NCBI GenBank assembly: GCA_910588945.1 | Contig: CAJUSF010000016.1 | Location: forward strand, 27,240-91,239 | DNA length: 64,000 bases | Direction: 5' to 3' | Source: an uncultured Eggerthellaceae bacterium | Lineage (GTDB): Bacteria; Actinomycetota; Coriobacteriia; Coriobacteriales; Eggerthellaceae | Part shown: piece by piece, positions 52,288 to 59,870 of the stretch | Numbering within the stretch: the first letter of the stretch is position 1 | Layout of the letters: the number at the start of each line of letters is the position of its first letter | The notes under the pieces: model-generated | Databases searched by the model: none | Seen by the model: only the letters and a program-made list of their open reading frames with translations | What the model was told of the DNA's origin: nothing | Program-made: the position numbers and the translations under genes

Positions 52288-53027
52288 TGATCGGCACCAT
52301 CGCGAATACATTGGCCATCATAGTTGGCAGCGCGGTCGGAAGTGTGGCCAAACGCGGTCTGGGAGAGCGCTATCAGGACGTGCTGTTTCTGGCGATGGGG
52401 CTGGCGGCGGTCGGAATTGGCATCAACGCCATCGTGACCGGCATGGCTGACAGCATCTATCCGGTGCTCTTCATCGCAAGTCTTGCCATCGGAGGCGTTA
52501 TTGGAACAGGCCTCGATATCGCTGGGCGTTTTGACAGATTCGTTTCCAAGCGTTCTAAGAGCAAGGGCGAGGACGAGGACGAGAGCAAAGTTAAGAGCGA
52601 GAACAATCTTTCGCAGGGGCTTTCGACCGCTATCATGCTCTTCTGTTTCGGCGCGCTGTCCATACTTGGCCCGATCAACAGCGCGTTGAATGGAGATGAG
52701 ACCTACCTTTTCACAAACGCGATGCTCGATCTTGTGACATCAATGGTGCTGGCATCGTCGTTTGGGTTCGGGATCGCGTTCGCTGCCGCTGTCCTATTTT
52801 GTTGGCAGGGATCCATCTTTCTTCTTGCGAATCAACTGGCACCACTTCTCACTACTGAGCTGATGTCGGAGATCACCATTGTTGGAGGTTTTCTCGTGCT
52901 GGCATCCGGTCTCGGCATTCTGAAAGTGAAGGAGATCCCCGTGATGAATCTGCTGCCTTCGATCTTCGTGCCGCCTCTGTGGTTCGCCATCGTAGCGCTC
53001 GTCCAAACAGCAGGTGTCATCGCCTAG
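52287..53027 (+). CDS. DUF554-family membrane protein
   Basis: A 246-residue inner-membrane protein with about six segments, beginning MIGTIANTLAIIVGSAVGSVAKRGLGERYQ, then LAAVGIGINAIVTG and CFGALSILGPINSALNGD, as in the YqgA/YdfK (DUF554) family. The function is unknown. Its ATG overlaps the stop of the cysteine-synthase gene, so the two are co-translated. A charged insert KRSKSKGEDEDESKVKSEN lies in one loop. Confidence 0.88.
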   Translation: MIGTIANTLAIIVGSAVGSVAKRGLGERYQDVLFLAMGLAAVGIGINAIVTGMADSIYPVLFIASLAIGGVIGTGLDIAGRFDRFVSKRSKSKGEDEDESKVKSENNLSQGLSTAIMLFCFGALSILGPINSALNGDETYLFTNAMLDLVTSMVLASSFGFGIAFAAAVLFCWQGSIFLLANQLAPLLTTELMSEITIVGGFLVLASGLGILKVKEIPVMNLLPSIFVPPLWFAIVALVQTAGVIA

Positions 53028-53076
53028 ACCGAGCCTCTGTTTGCGCAATCATTTTCATCGGCAAATAGGCGATGAC

Positions 53077-53230
53077 ATCAAAACCCTTACATCCCTTTTC
53101 GTATTTGACGTTTACCCTTGACGCTTCGCGTCAGCGGTCAACTCCTTCATACATTTATATATGCTTCCTTACGGAAGCTATTAATAGTTAGTGTTCAGAG
53201 CAAATCGAAAAGGGGTGTAAGGGTTTTGAT
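53077..53230. repeat. dispersed inverted-repeat element, family A copy 3 (intact, 154 bp)
   Basis: 25-bp terminal inverted repeats (atcaaaacccttacatccc... at 53077-53101 and its complement at 53206-53230) match at 24 of 25 positions. Inside are the hairpins gacgc-ttc-gcgtc and gcttcc-ttac-ggaagc. There is no ORF. Size and termini fit a MITE-like element. Other copies are at 34713 and 41283. Confidence 0.85.
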
Positions 53231-53255
53231 TTTCCTTAGCACATAACAAGTAACA

Positions 53256-53278
53256 TGGGACAGGATTTCATCCTGTCC
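53256..53278. terminator. hairpin downstream of DUF554
   Basis: Perfect stem gggacagga / tcctgtccc with a 5-bp loop; no T-run. Nearby ccgtcccctgacata is a 15-bp direct repeat (about 53327 and 53342). Confidence 0.45.
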
Positions 53279-53413
53279 CTACACTGGACCTCTCCCAATT
53301 TTGAACGAAGAATATGCCATCATCCCCGTCCCCTGACATACCGTCCCCTGACATAGATAGGATGACATTAGATGTGTTCTGATGACATCAATCCTGATCC
53401 GTCGTCATCGGGC

Positions 53414-53429
53414 TTGACAGATTTTTGAC
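53414..53429 (+). promoter_or_regulatory. direct repeat TTGAC-N6-TTGAC, putative response-regulator box 1
   Basis: Two ttgac half-sites 11 bp apart in cttgacagatttttgact, 39 bp before the response-regulator start. The same double site, with one base changed, precedes the lipoprotein gene at 55566. One-helical-turn spacing suits OmpR-type dimers. Confidence 0.6.
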
Positions 53430-53467
53430 TTTCTCGTCTTATGATTCATAAGATTGGAGGCAACAGC

Positions 53468-54142
53468 ATGACCCACAAGATTCTCGTGGTCGACGACGAA
53501 CCTATGCTCACCGACCTGCTAGACGCGCACCTGACCCAGCGCGGATACTTGGTTTATAAGGCAAACGATGCGGATGAGGCTCTGGCAAAACTGAAGTTGA
53601 AGCCCGATCTTATCTTGCTGGATGTCGGCATGCCGGGAACAGATGGGCTGCAGCTTTGCCGAACTATAAGGAGCCACGTGGGATGTCCCATCTTGTTTCT
53701 TACGGCTCGCATCACCGAGCAGGACAAGGTTGACGGCTTGAACGCTGGCGGGGATGACTATATCACGAAGCCCTTCAGCTTGCGAGAACTCACGGCGCGC
53801 ATAGAGGCACATCTTCGTCGAGAGGCCCGGGAACATCAGGCGTCGGAAGTGGTTGCAGCGCAAGGCGTCATCATCAATCGATCCAATCGGAAGGTGTTCG
53901 CAGGAGGTCAAGAGATAGGCTTATCGAGGCGCGAGTTCGACATCTTGGATTTTTTGATGTCGCATCCCAACCAAGTCTTCGATCGCGAGCGAATATATAC
54001 GGCGGTCTGGGGTATTGATGGTCAAGGAGATGCTGGCGTCATCAAAGAGCACGTGCGCAAAATCCGTCAGAAACTTTCGGAAGCCTGCGGTGATGATCTC
54101 ATTGAAACGGTCTGGGGAATGGGATATCGATGGAAAGCATGA
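53468..54142 (+). CDS. OmpR-family response regulator
   Basis: 224 residues. Receiver domain with the acidic pair VDDE and phosphoacceptor Asp52 (LILLDVGMPG), TAR and Lys in TKPF; C-terminal winged helix LSRREFDILDFLMSHPNQVFDRERIYTAVWGIDGQGDAGVIKEHVRKIRQKL, ending VWGMGYRWK. ATG 53468 follows ggaggcaacagc. It overlaps the kinase gene by 13 bp. It probably controls itself and the downstream lipoprotein/ABC genes through the direct-repeat boxes. Confidence 0.95.
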   Translation: MTHKILVVDDEPMLTDLLDAHLTQRGYLVYKANDADEALAKLKLKPDLILLDVGMPGTDGLQLCRTIRSHVGCPILFLTARITEQDKVDGLNAGGDDYITKPFSLRELTARIEAHLRREAREHQASEVVAAQGVIINRSNRKVFAGGQEIGLSRREFDILDFLMSHPNQVFDRERIYTAVWGIDGQGDAGVIKEHVRKIRQKLSEACGDDLIETVWGMGYRWKA

Positions 54143-55428
54143 GGAAAGGTTCGCTCAAACGAGAGTTTGCTCGTGCCGTGGCTGTAACCATGCTTGCCGT
54201 ATCCATCGCTAGCGGACTCGCGATCTTTGGCTGCTACCAGTTGCAGAAATCTATCCTTCCAGATTCCAACGAAGTGTGGCTCACTCAAAGGATCACTGCA
54301 GCCGACGGCACTGTCTCGGAATCGAGCCAGCGCATTGACCTCGGCGGGCAAGCAGAGCCGATCGGCCAGCTCGTTTCGGAGGGCTCGGAAGATGCTTCTG
54401 GGCAAACAGCTAGCTACGCTGTCGATCGTATAGAATCAAGCTTCTCAATGCTCACGGACAGGGCGAAGGCCATCTATCGCGCCTCGCAGGCGGCCATGGT
54501 CGGACTGCCGCTTCTTTTCGCTATTCTCGGTATTGTTCTTGCAGGTCAATGGTTCTATCGGAAGAAGCTGGAGCCACCCATTCGCGTGCTCGCCGATGCG
54601 ACGGCCCATGTTGAGCGTCAGGATCTCGACTTTCGGGTGCATTGCGAATCCACCGACGAGCTGGGCCAGCTCTGTACCGCGTTTGAAAATATGCGCCAGA
54701 CCCTCGCTGACAATAATCGTCTTCTGTGGGATATGCTGGAGCAACGACGGCTTCTTCAAGCGTCTGTGGCTCATGATCTGCGAAACCCGATCGCTATTGT
54801 CGGAGGGTACGTGGAGCACCTGCAAGAGAGCCGCAAGGCGGGTTTTCTGACCGACGAAGAGCTCGACCGGGCGCTTGGCAACCTAGAAACCGCTGCCGAG
54901 CGGATGGGGCGCTACACCGAGATCGTGCGCGAGGTGGGAACCATCGAGGATCTGGAGGTTCGCCCCAAAGAGGAGGCCTTTCCGGAGTTTCTGGAAGATA
55001 TCGGCGATTCTCTGATCGCGCTGTGTCGTGACAGTTCCGTGCGGTTGACCTATCACGTTTCTACGCCGGAGTGCACGGTTGTTTTTGATAGTGCGCTTCT
55101 ATATCGCGTTTTGGAGAATCTTGTCGGCAACGCCCTTCGCTACGCCCGTTCCGCTATCACGCTCGAGTTCAACCTAGAGGGGAATCTGCTGGCGGCTACC
55201 GTGATAGATGATGGTCCCGGATTTTCGGAAGCGGTGCTTCGACGAGAAGGATCGCTTTTCCTCTCCGAAGATGCCTCTGATGGCCATTTGGGGCTGGGGC
55301 TGACTACGAGCAGGATATTCTGCCGAAAGCTCGGGGGATCCTTGGAGGTGTCGAACTGTGATCGCGGTGCCTGTGCGAAGGTGCTGATCGCGGTCGAACG
55401 CCCTCGGGGAGACATCACGGGCAACTGA
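54130..55428 (+). CDS. sensor histidine kinase
   Basis: 432 residues. Two membrane segments (about 17-37 and 118-138) flank a short extracytoplasmic sensor region; a HAMP linker follows (PIRVLADATAHVERQDLDFRV). The H-box is VAHDLRNPIAIVGGYVEHL, the N-box ENLVGNALRYA, G1 DDGPGFSEAVL and G2 LGLGLTTSRIFCRKLGG. The gene overlaps its regulator, the usual pairing. ATG 54139 is an equally possible start. The stimulus is unknown; the downstream exporter suggests cell-envelope stress or a peptide. Confidence 0.93.
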   Translation: MESMRKGSLKREFARAVAVTMLAVSIASGLAIFGCYQLQKSILPDSNEVWLTQRITAADGTVSESSQRIDLGGQAEPIGQLVSEGSEDASGQTASYAVDRIESSFSMLTDRAKAIYRASQAAMVGLPLLFAILGIVLAGQWFYRKKLEPPIRVLADATAHVERQDLDFRVHCESTDELGQLCTAFENMRQTLADNNRLLWDMLEQRRLLQASVAHDLRNPIAIVGGYVEHLQESRKAGFLTDEELDRALGNLETAAERMGRYTEIVREVGTIEDLEVRPKEEAFPEFLEDIGDSLIALCRDSSVRLTYHVSTPECTVVFDSALLYRVLENLVGNALRYARSAITLEFNLEGNLLAATVIDDGPGFSEAVLRREGSLFLSEDASDGHLGLGLTTSRIFCRKLGGSLEVSNCDRGACAKVLIAVERPRGDITGN

Positions 55429-55491
55429 CGTAAAAGCCGTCATCGCCGACCTTTGGCAACAACCCTCTGGCACTTCCAAAATTCTCGCAGC

Positions 55492-55507
55492 TTGACCGAT
55501 TTTTGAC
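55492..55507 (+). promoter_or_regulatory. direct repeat TTGAC-N6-TTGAC, putative response-regulator box 2
   Basis: cttgaccgatttttgact is nearly identical to box 1 at 53414, again with 11-bp spacing, 60-75 bp before the first lipoprotein gene. It is followed by cgctctag, a possible -10 region. Confidence 0.6.
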
Positions 55508-55535
55508 TTTTGCGCTCTAGGCTTGGGTAGAAGAC

Positions 55536-55563
55536 GCAAAGGAGGTCTTGCAAAGGAGGTCTT
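55536..55563 (+). repeat. tandem duplication of a ribosome-binding site
   Basis: The 14-bp unit gcaaaggaggtctt occurs twice in a row just before ATG 55566. Each carries a full aaggagg. The second is the functional site; the first is 14 bp too far upstream. Confidence 0.8.
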
Positions 55564-55565
55564 GC

Positions 55566-56612
55566 ATGCGAATGAAACCTATTTTGGCTGTGCTGTCGAT
55601 CATGTTGATGGGGACGACTCTTCTTTCCGCGTCCGCCTGCATCAGCTATGACATTCCGCAAAGCGATCCTGCAGCCGCATCGAGTGATACAGCAAATCCG
55701 TTTAAGGAAGCGCAGGAAAACACGGACATCATGGCCATGCTCAGCCATGAGCCCGCGAATCCGCCTCTGTCCGACAGCGGTGAGAGGAAGCCATTTGCCT
55801 ATAATGGCGGCGAGTTTCGCCTAGACTATCGCTTTTCCGTCACCGGCGACTTGGACAGCGTGGGCTTTCTTCTCTTTTTAGACGGGCAGCCCCAGCCCTA
55901 CCGCATCAATGACGGGTCGTCCAACTGCGCTTACTGTCACACGTTCGATGCGGTGGAGGATCAAGAGTTCGCCTTTCTCTTCGAGCCAATATGCGGAAAG
56001 GCCGGCGACACGCTGGATCTGACCGTTGTCAGTATCACGAACCCCGACTTTCAGCCGGATATGGAAAGCACATCCAGTTACGGGTGGTATCACAATGCGC
56101 TTCCTCTCGGCATAGAGATGTGTTTCAACGCCGATGCTCCTGCGTTCGCGGCCGCAGCGCCGGGCCCGGTAGAGGCCTTTTCTTCCTGCAGCGTATACGA
56201 GGAAAAGGCTACGGCTCAGTATGTGGAAAACGACCTAGCTCAGGCGGGATGGCCGGATATCACAATGGACACGCTGGATGACGGGGTCTATTACAACCTC
56301 ACGCTCGGAGGCGACACGGTGTTTGACAACCTCTCCGCTGCTGAGCCTGTGCCGATGCGTTTCACCCTGTGCGGCACTCCGGGCGCGCGCTACGACATTG
56401 TCTTTTTCCTCGATCACCGACCAATAGCGATGAACGGGAAGACCTCAAGCGCCGTAACGTTGAGTCAAGGGGGCGTGGCTGTTGCGGAGGGGGTTATTGA
56501 CCCGTCTCTGCTCGGGGATCTCAACACGTTCTATTGCGTGGCGATACCTGCCGAAAATACGGATACGCCCTTTTATAAAACCAACTCGATACTGCTTTTC
56601 AAGGAGGCCTGA
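55566..56612 (+). CDS. secreted or lipid-anchored protein of the two-component/ABC operon
   Basis: 348 residues. The N-terminal signal (MKPILAVLSIMLMGTTLLSA) ends with Ser-Ala-Cys, a possible lipobox of unusual form. The mature protein is beta-rich with RLDYRFSVTGDLDSVGFLLFLDGQPQPYRINDG and a second similar segment (FTLCGTPGARYDIVFFLDHRPIAMNG), so it looks like two repeats of one fold. I do not recognise a family. It is the first gene after response-regulator box 2. Confidence 0.8.
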   Translation: MRMKPILAVLSIMLMGTTLLSASACISYDIPQSDPAAASSDTANPFKEAQENTDIMAMLSHEPANPPLSDSGERKPFAYNGGEFRLDYRFSVTGDLDSVGFLLFLDGQPQPYRINDGSSNCAYCHTFDAVEDQEFAFLFEPICGKAGDTLDLTVVSITNPDFQPDMESTSSYGWYHNALPLGIEMCFNADAPAFAAAAPGPVEAFSSCSVYEEKATAQYVENDLAQAGWPDITMDTLDDGVYYNLTLGGDTVFDNLSAAEPVPMRFTLCGTPGARYDIVFFLDHRPIAMNGKTSSAVTLSQGGVAVAEGVIDPSLLGDLNTFYCVAIPAENTDTPFYKTNSILLFKEA

Positions 56613-56615
56613 GTT

Positions 56616-57782
56616 ATGAGAAAAGTTCTTTTTGTGGCGGCTATTCTTTCGCTATTCACCCTAGGAGCTTGCAGCCCTCAAGCGTCAATGGAGGGCCCTG
56701 AACAGGCGATGCCGAAAACGCCGGTCGCTCCAGTTCCGGCCACCAATGTCACGGAGGCTGGGAATCCTAGCCAAGATTCAAGCGCATTTACTTTCGATAG
56801 TGCTCTTTTTCAAGGAAAGCTGACGGGTTGTTCCTATGCCCAAGCGGGAAAGTTACTTGTCAGTGCTGAGGAGTTGTATCTCTACGACACCGTCTCTGGT
56901 GCGGTGCTGGCTCACTGTCCGGTGCCGTCGCAAGATTTCGAGGCAGCGCCGTTTGAGGACGGAGTCGCTCTTACAGCTATGAGCGATACGGGGGCGATCG
57001 TTCGCATCTATGACAACAGGCTGAATCTGAAGGAATCTATCGATTTGGAGAAGCTTCTTCCCGATGACTATGTGATCGGCCCCAACTGCGTGTCGGTGTC
57101 AAGCGACGGGGATCGGCTGGCTATCGCGGGCCTTGATGCTCTCTACCTTTATGATCGCCCGACTGAGCAACTGACCATGTTGCTCGATATCGCTCGCGGC
57201 ACCGGTGGTGCCGGCATCAATGCTGTCTCGCTGAACGGCGTCGCTTTTACACCCGACGACAACCGCGTGGCCTTTTCCGGCGATGGCTTTCCCGAGCAAA
57301 GCGGCGAGGGCGAGGAGAGTGCGCCGATGTGGGGAACGATCGGCATTGATGGCAGCGGACTTGAGCTTGCATGGCTGGATGCGGAGGGTGTCGAGGAGAC
57401 GCTGCGGGCCGATGGAAAACTGTTCTTTCCTCCCGCGATCTCGCATGTCGATGGAGGCCTTTCCTGGGTCGACACGGCAAGCGGAGATGCGCACCGGATC
57501 GCCTTCTCTGCAAATGATGAGGGAGGGGATGGAGTCTACGTTTCGGAGCAGGGCAAATACGTCGCCACCGCTGAATTGGGCAGCGCGGTTACCGTGCGGA
57601 TCTATGCTGTCGATTCCGGCGATCTTCTGGCCACCAAGACCATCGAAGTGGCCGACCCTAGTTATGTGTGGCGAATTCCTCAGGTGAGCATCTTGGACGA
57701 TTCGCAGGCTGTCATCGTGTTTTTGGGTTGCGGCATAGAGGAGATCGACACGGCGGTTATCACGTTCGGTTTCGGAGCATAG
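56616..57782 (+). CDS. lipoprotein with beta-propeller-like repeats
   Basis: 388 residues, starting 3 bp after the previous stop. Signal peptide with lipobox LGAC. The body shows WD40/TolB-like repeats: VSSDGDRLAIAGLDALYLYDRPTEQL, FTPDDNRVAFSGDG, ISHVDGGLSWVDTASGDAHRIAFSAND. It is surface-exposed and probably binds a ligand or partner. It is part of the operon with the ABC genes. The exact role is unknown. Confidence 0.82.
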   Translation: MRKVLFVAAILSLFTLGACSPQASMEGPEQAMPKTPVAPVPATNVTEAGNPSQDSSAFTFDSALFQGKLTGCSYAQAGKLLVSAEELYLYDTVSGAVLAHCPVPSQDFEAAPFEDGVALTAMSDTGAIVRIYDNRLNLKESIDLEKLLPDDYVIGPNCVSVSSDGDRLAIAGLDALYLYDRPTEQLTMLLDIARGTGGAGINAVSLNGVAFTPDDNRVAFSGDGFPEQSGEGEESAPMWGTIGIDGSGLELAWLDAEGVEETLRADGKLFFPPAISHVDGGLSWVDTASGDAHRIAFSANDEGGDGVYVSEQGKYVATAELGSAVTVRIYAVDSGDLLATKTIEVADPSYVWRIPQVSILDDSQAVIVFLGCGIEEIDTAVITFGFGA

Positions 57783-57783
57783 C

Positions 57784-58662
57784 ATGGAGATCCGGTTCGA
57801 TGACGTATCGAAGTGCTTCAAGGGCGAATACGCGCTCAGAGATTTCAGCGCTACTTTGGGTGAGGGCATTTTCGGGCTGCTGGGAGAAAACGGCGCCGGG
57901 AAAACGACGCTCATCAGCATCCTTGTGGGCATCTTGCGCGCCGATGGCGGTACGGTGAGAGCGAATGGGCGCGATGTTGCGGCGCAGGGCAGCAAATTTT
58001 TGTCCGATCTGGGATACATGCCCCAATACCCGATCTTCTACCGCGATTTCACTGTGGGGGATTTTCTTCTCTACATGGGAGCGCTGAAGAACCTGAGTGC
58101 AGATCGGGCGAAAAGCCGTGCGACAGAGTTGCTGGCCACTGTGAATCTGGCCGACGCGTGGAACAAGAAGATCGGCGCTCTTTCGGGAGGCATGCGCCAG
58201 AGGCTTGGCATTGCTCAGGCTATGCTGTCCGATCCGAAGGTTTTGGTGCTGGATGAGCCCACCGCCGGCCTAGATCCGGGAGAGCGCATTCGTTTTCGCA
58301 ACCTCATTTCCCGCTTCGCTCCTGGACGCACCATTCTTTTGGCTACCCATATCGTTTCTGATGTGGAGTGCGTCGCCACGGAGATTCTGCTGCTGAGGCA
58401 CGGTAAGTTGCTCATGCAGGGGTCGCCGGGAGCGCTAGAGCAGAGCATCGTGGGCAAGGTGTGGGAGGCGACGGTGGATCTGGAGGAATCTTGTCAACTG
58501 GCCGAGCGTTTCCGTATCGGCAACATGAAGCAGGAAGGTTCGCTCTTTTCGCTCCGCATTGTCAACGATGACTGCCCTTGCGAGGGGGCTTGGCCGGTTC
58601 GGCCGAACTTGGAGGACGTGTTCCTGTATTTCTGTCAGGACGGCGATATGTCATGCGATTGA
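57784..58662 (+). CDS. ABC transporter ATPase
   Basis: 292 residues. Walker A GENGAGKTTL, signature LSGGMRQRLG, Walker B VLVLDEPTAGLDPGER. It is of the drug/lantibiotic exporter (CcmA/NatA) type with a C-terminal extension. It starts 1 bp after the lipoprotein stop, and its own end overlaps the permease start by 10 bp. Confidence 0.94.
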   Translation: MEIRFDDVSKCFKGEYALRDFSATLGEGIFGLLGENGAGKTTLISILVGILRADGGTVRANGRDVAAQGSKFLSDLGYMPQYPIFYRDFTVGDFLLYMGALKNLSADRAKSRATELLATVNLADAWNKKIGALSGGMRQRLGIAQAMLSDPKVLVLDEPTAGLDPGERIRFRNLISRFAPGRTILLATHIVSDVECVATEILLLRHGKLLMQGSPGALEQSIVGKVWEATVDLEESCQLAERFRIGNMKQEGSLFSLRIVNDDCPCEGAWPVRPNLEDVFLYFCQDGDMSCD

Positions 58663-59870
58663 TCCGATATGAATTCGTCAAGCTTTTCTGTCGGCGCTCG
58701 GTCCTTGTGTTATTTGCCTTGTTCAGCGTTGTGAATTTGGTGAAAATCTACAGCGAATGGGACGCCTATTCGTTTTTAGCCGACGGAAGCGGCGAGCGTA
58801 GCTGGCGTACCGTTCACTGGAACCTCTACGATCAATACCGAGGTCCTATCACGCCAGAAAAGGTGCAGCAACTGTTGGCGATGTGGCAGCCCTTGGCTCA
58901 AGCCACGGCGGACATGACCGCCAACACCGCCACCGATGATGCCAACTCCCTGACGGGAAACCTTTATAGCGACAGGAATCTTTTGGAGAAGTACTTCGTC
59001 GATCCCATGCAATATTGCTATGAATATGGCGAGCGTGCCGCGTCAGTGGCGGAGAAGGCGCGACAGAACGCCGAGGTTGCAGCTCAGGTCAGCGCCTTGT
59101 ATCAGCAGCGGGAAAGCGCTGCTATATACCGAATCTACGCCGGTCGCACAGTGCCCGAATTTGCTTACGCGGAGATGGCCAACTACTACCTGAACTACGA
59201 TTTCTCTCTCATTCTTGTGCTGCTTCTGGGGCTCTACGGCGTTGCTGGCACCTTTGCGACAGAGCGGGAAACCCAGATGGATCGGCTGCTGCTCACGAAC
59301 CCCAACGGTGGCAGTCGCACCGTTCTTGCGAAATTGGTGGCGGCCAGCGGGTTTTTGCTGCTAGTGATCGTGTGGTTCTCGCTGCTGGATTTAGCAGGAT
59401 TCGTAGCAGCTTTCGGCACCTTCGAAGGTTTGGGACAGCCGGTGTATGCCATCCCAAGCTTTGCAGAGGCGCCGGTCAACCTCAGCGTTTTTCAGTTCGC
59501 GATTTTGGTGTCAGCGCTGCGAAGTGCGGGACTTTGGGCTGTAGGCATGCTTTGGCTTGCGGTATCGCTGCAGTGCAGAAATGCTTTGGTTTCCCTTGTC
59601 GTCAACTTTGCGCTCACCGCTGCGCTCGTTGTTGGCGGCGCGAGCGTGGCCTATTCCTATCTTGTGTGGGCGAAAGTGCTCGACCCCTATTCGCTGCTGG
59701 CGGTCCGTCCTCTTCTGTCTCAGACAGAGTTTCTTGATATTGGCGGCTTTCCTGTCCTGTCTTGGCAGGCTGCGCTTGCTTTCTCCTTGGTTATAGGGCT
59801 CATTGCTGCTGCGGCCATCTACGCCTTTTCGCCGCGAAATGCCCTCTGTCCGATGCGGAGGCGTCGATGA
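58653..59870 (+). CDS. ABC-2-like transporter permease 1
   Basis: 405 residues with about six membrane segments: an N-terminal RLIRYEFVKLFCRRSVLVLFALFSVVN anchor, a long extracytoplasmic helical insert (60-185), then five hydrophobic segments. Translation is coupled to the ATPase and to the following gene (4-bp overlap). Polypeptide or antibiotic export is the likely activity. Confidence 0.85.
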   Translation: MRLIRYEFVKLFCRRSVLVLFALFSVVNLVKIYSEWDAYSFLADGSGERSWRTVHWNLYDQYRGPITPEKVQQLLAMWQPLAQATADMTANTATDDANSLTGNLYSDRNLLEKYFVDPMQYCYEYGERAASVAEKARQNAEVAAQVSALYQQRESAAIYRIYAGRTVPEFAYAEMANYYLNYDFSLILVLLLGLYGVAGTFATERETQMDRLLLTNPNGGSRTVLAKLVAASGFLLLVIVWFSLLDLAGFVAAFGTFEGLGQPVYAIPSFAEAPVNLSVFQFAILVSALRSAGLWAVGMLWLAVSLQCRNALVSLVVNFALTAALVVGGASVAYSYLVWAKVLDPYSLLAVRPLLSQTEFLDIGGFPVLSWQAALAFSLVIGLIAAAAIYAFSPRNALCPMRRRR

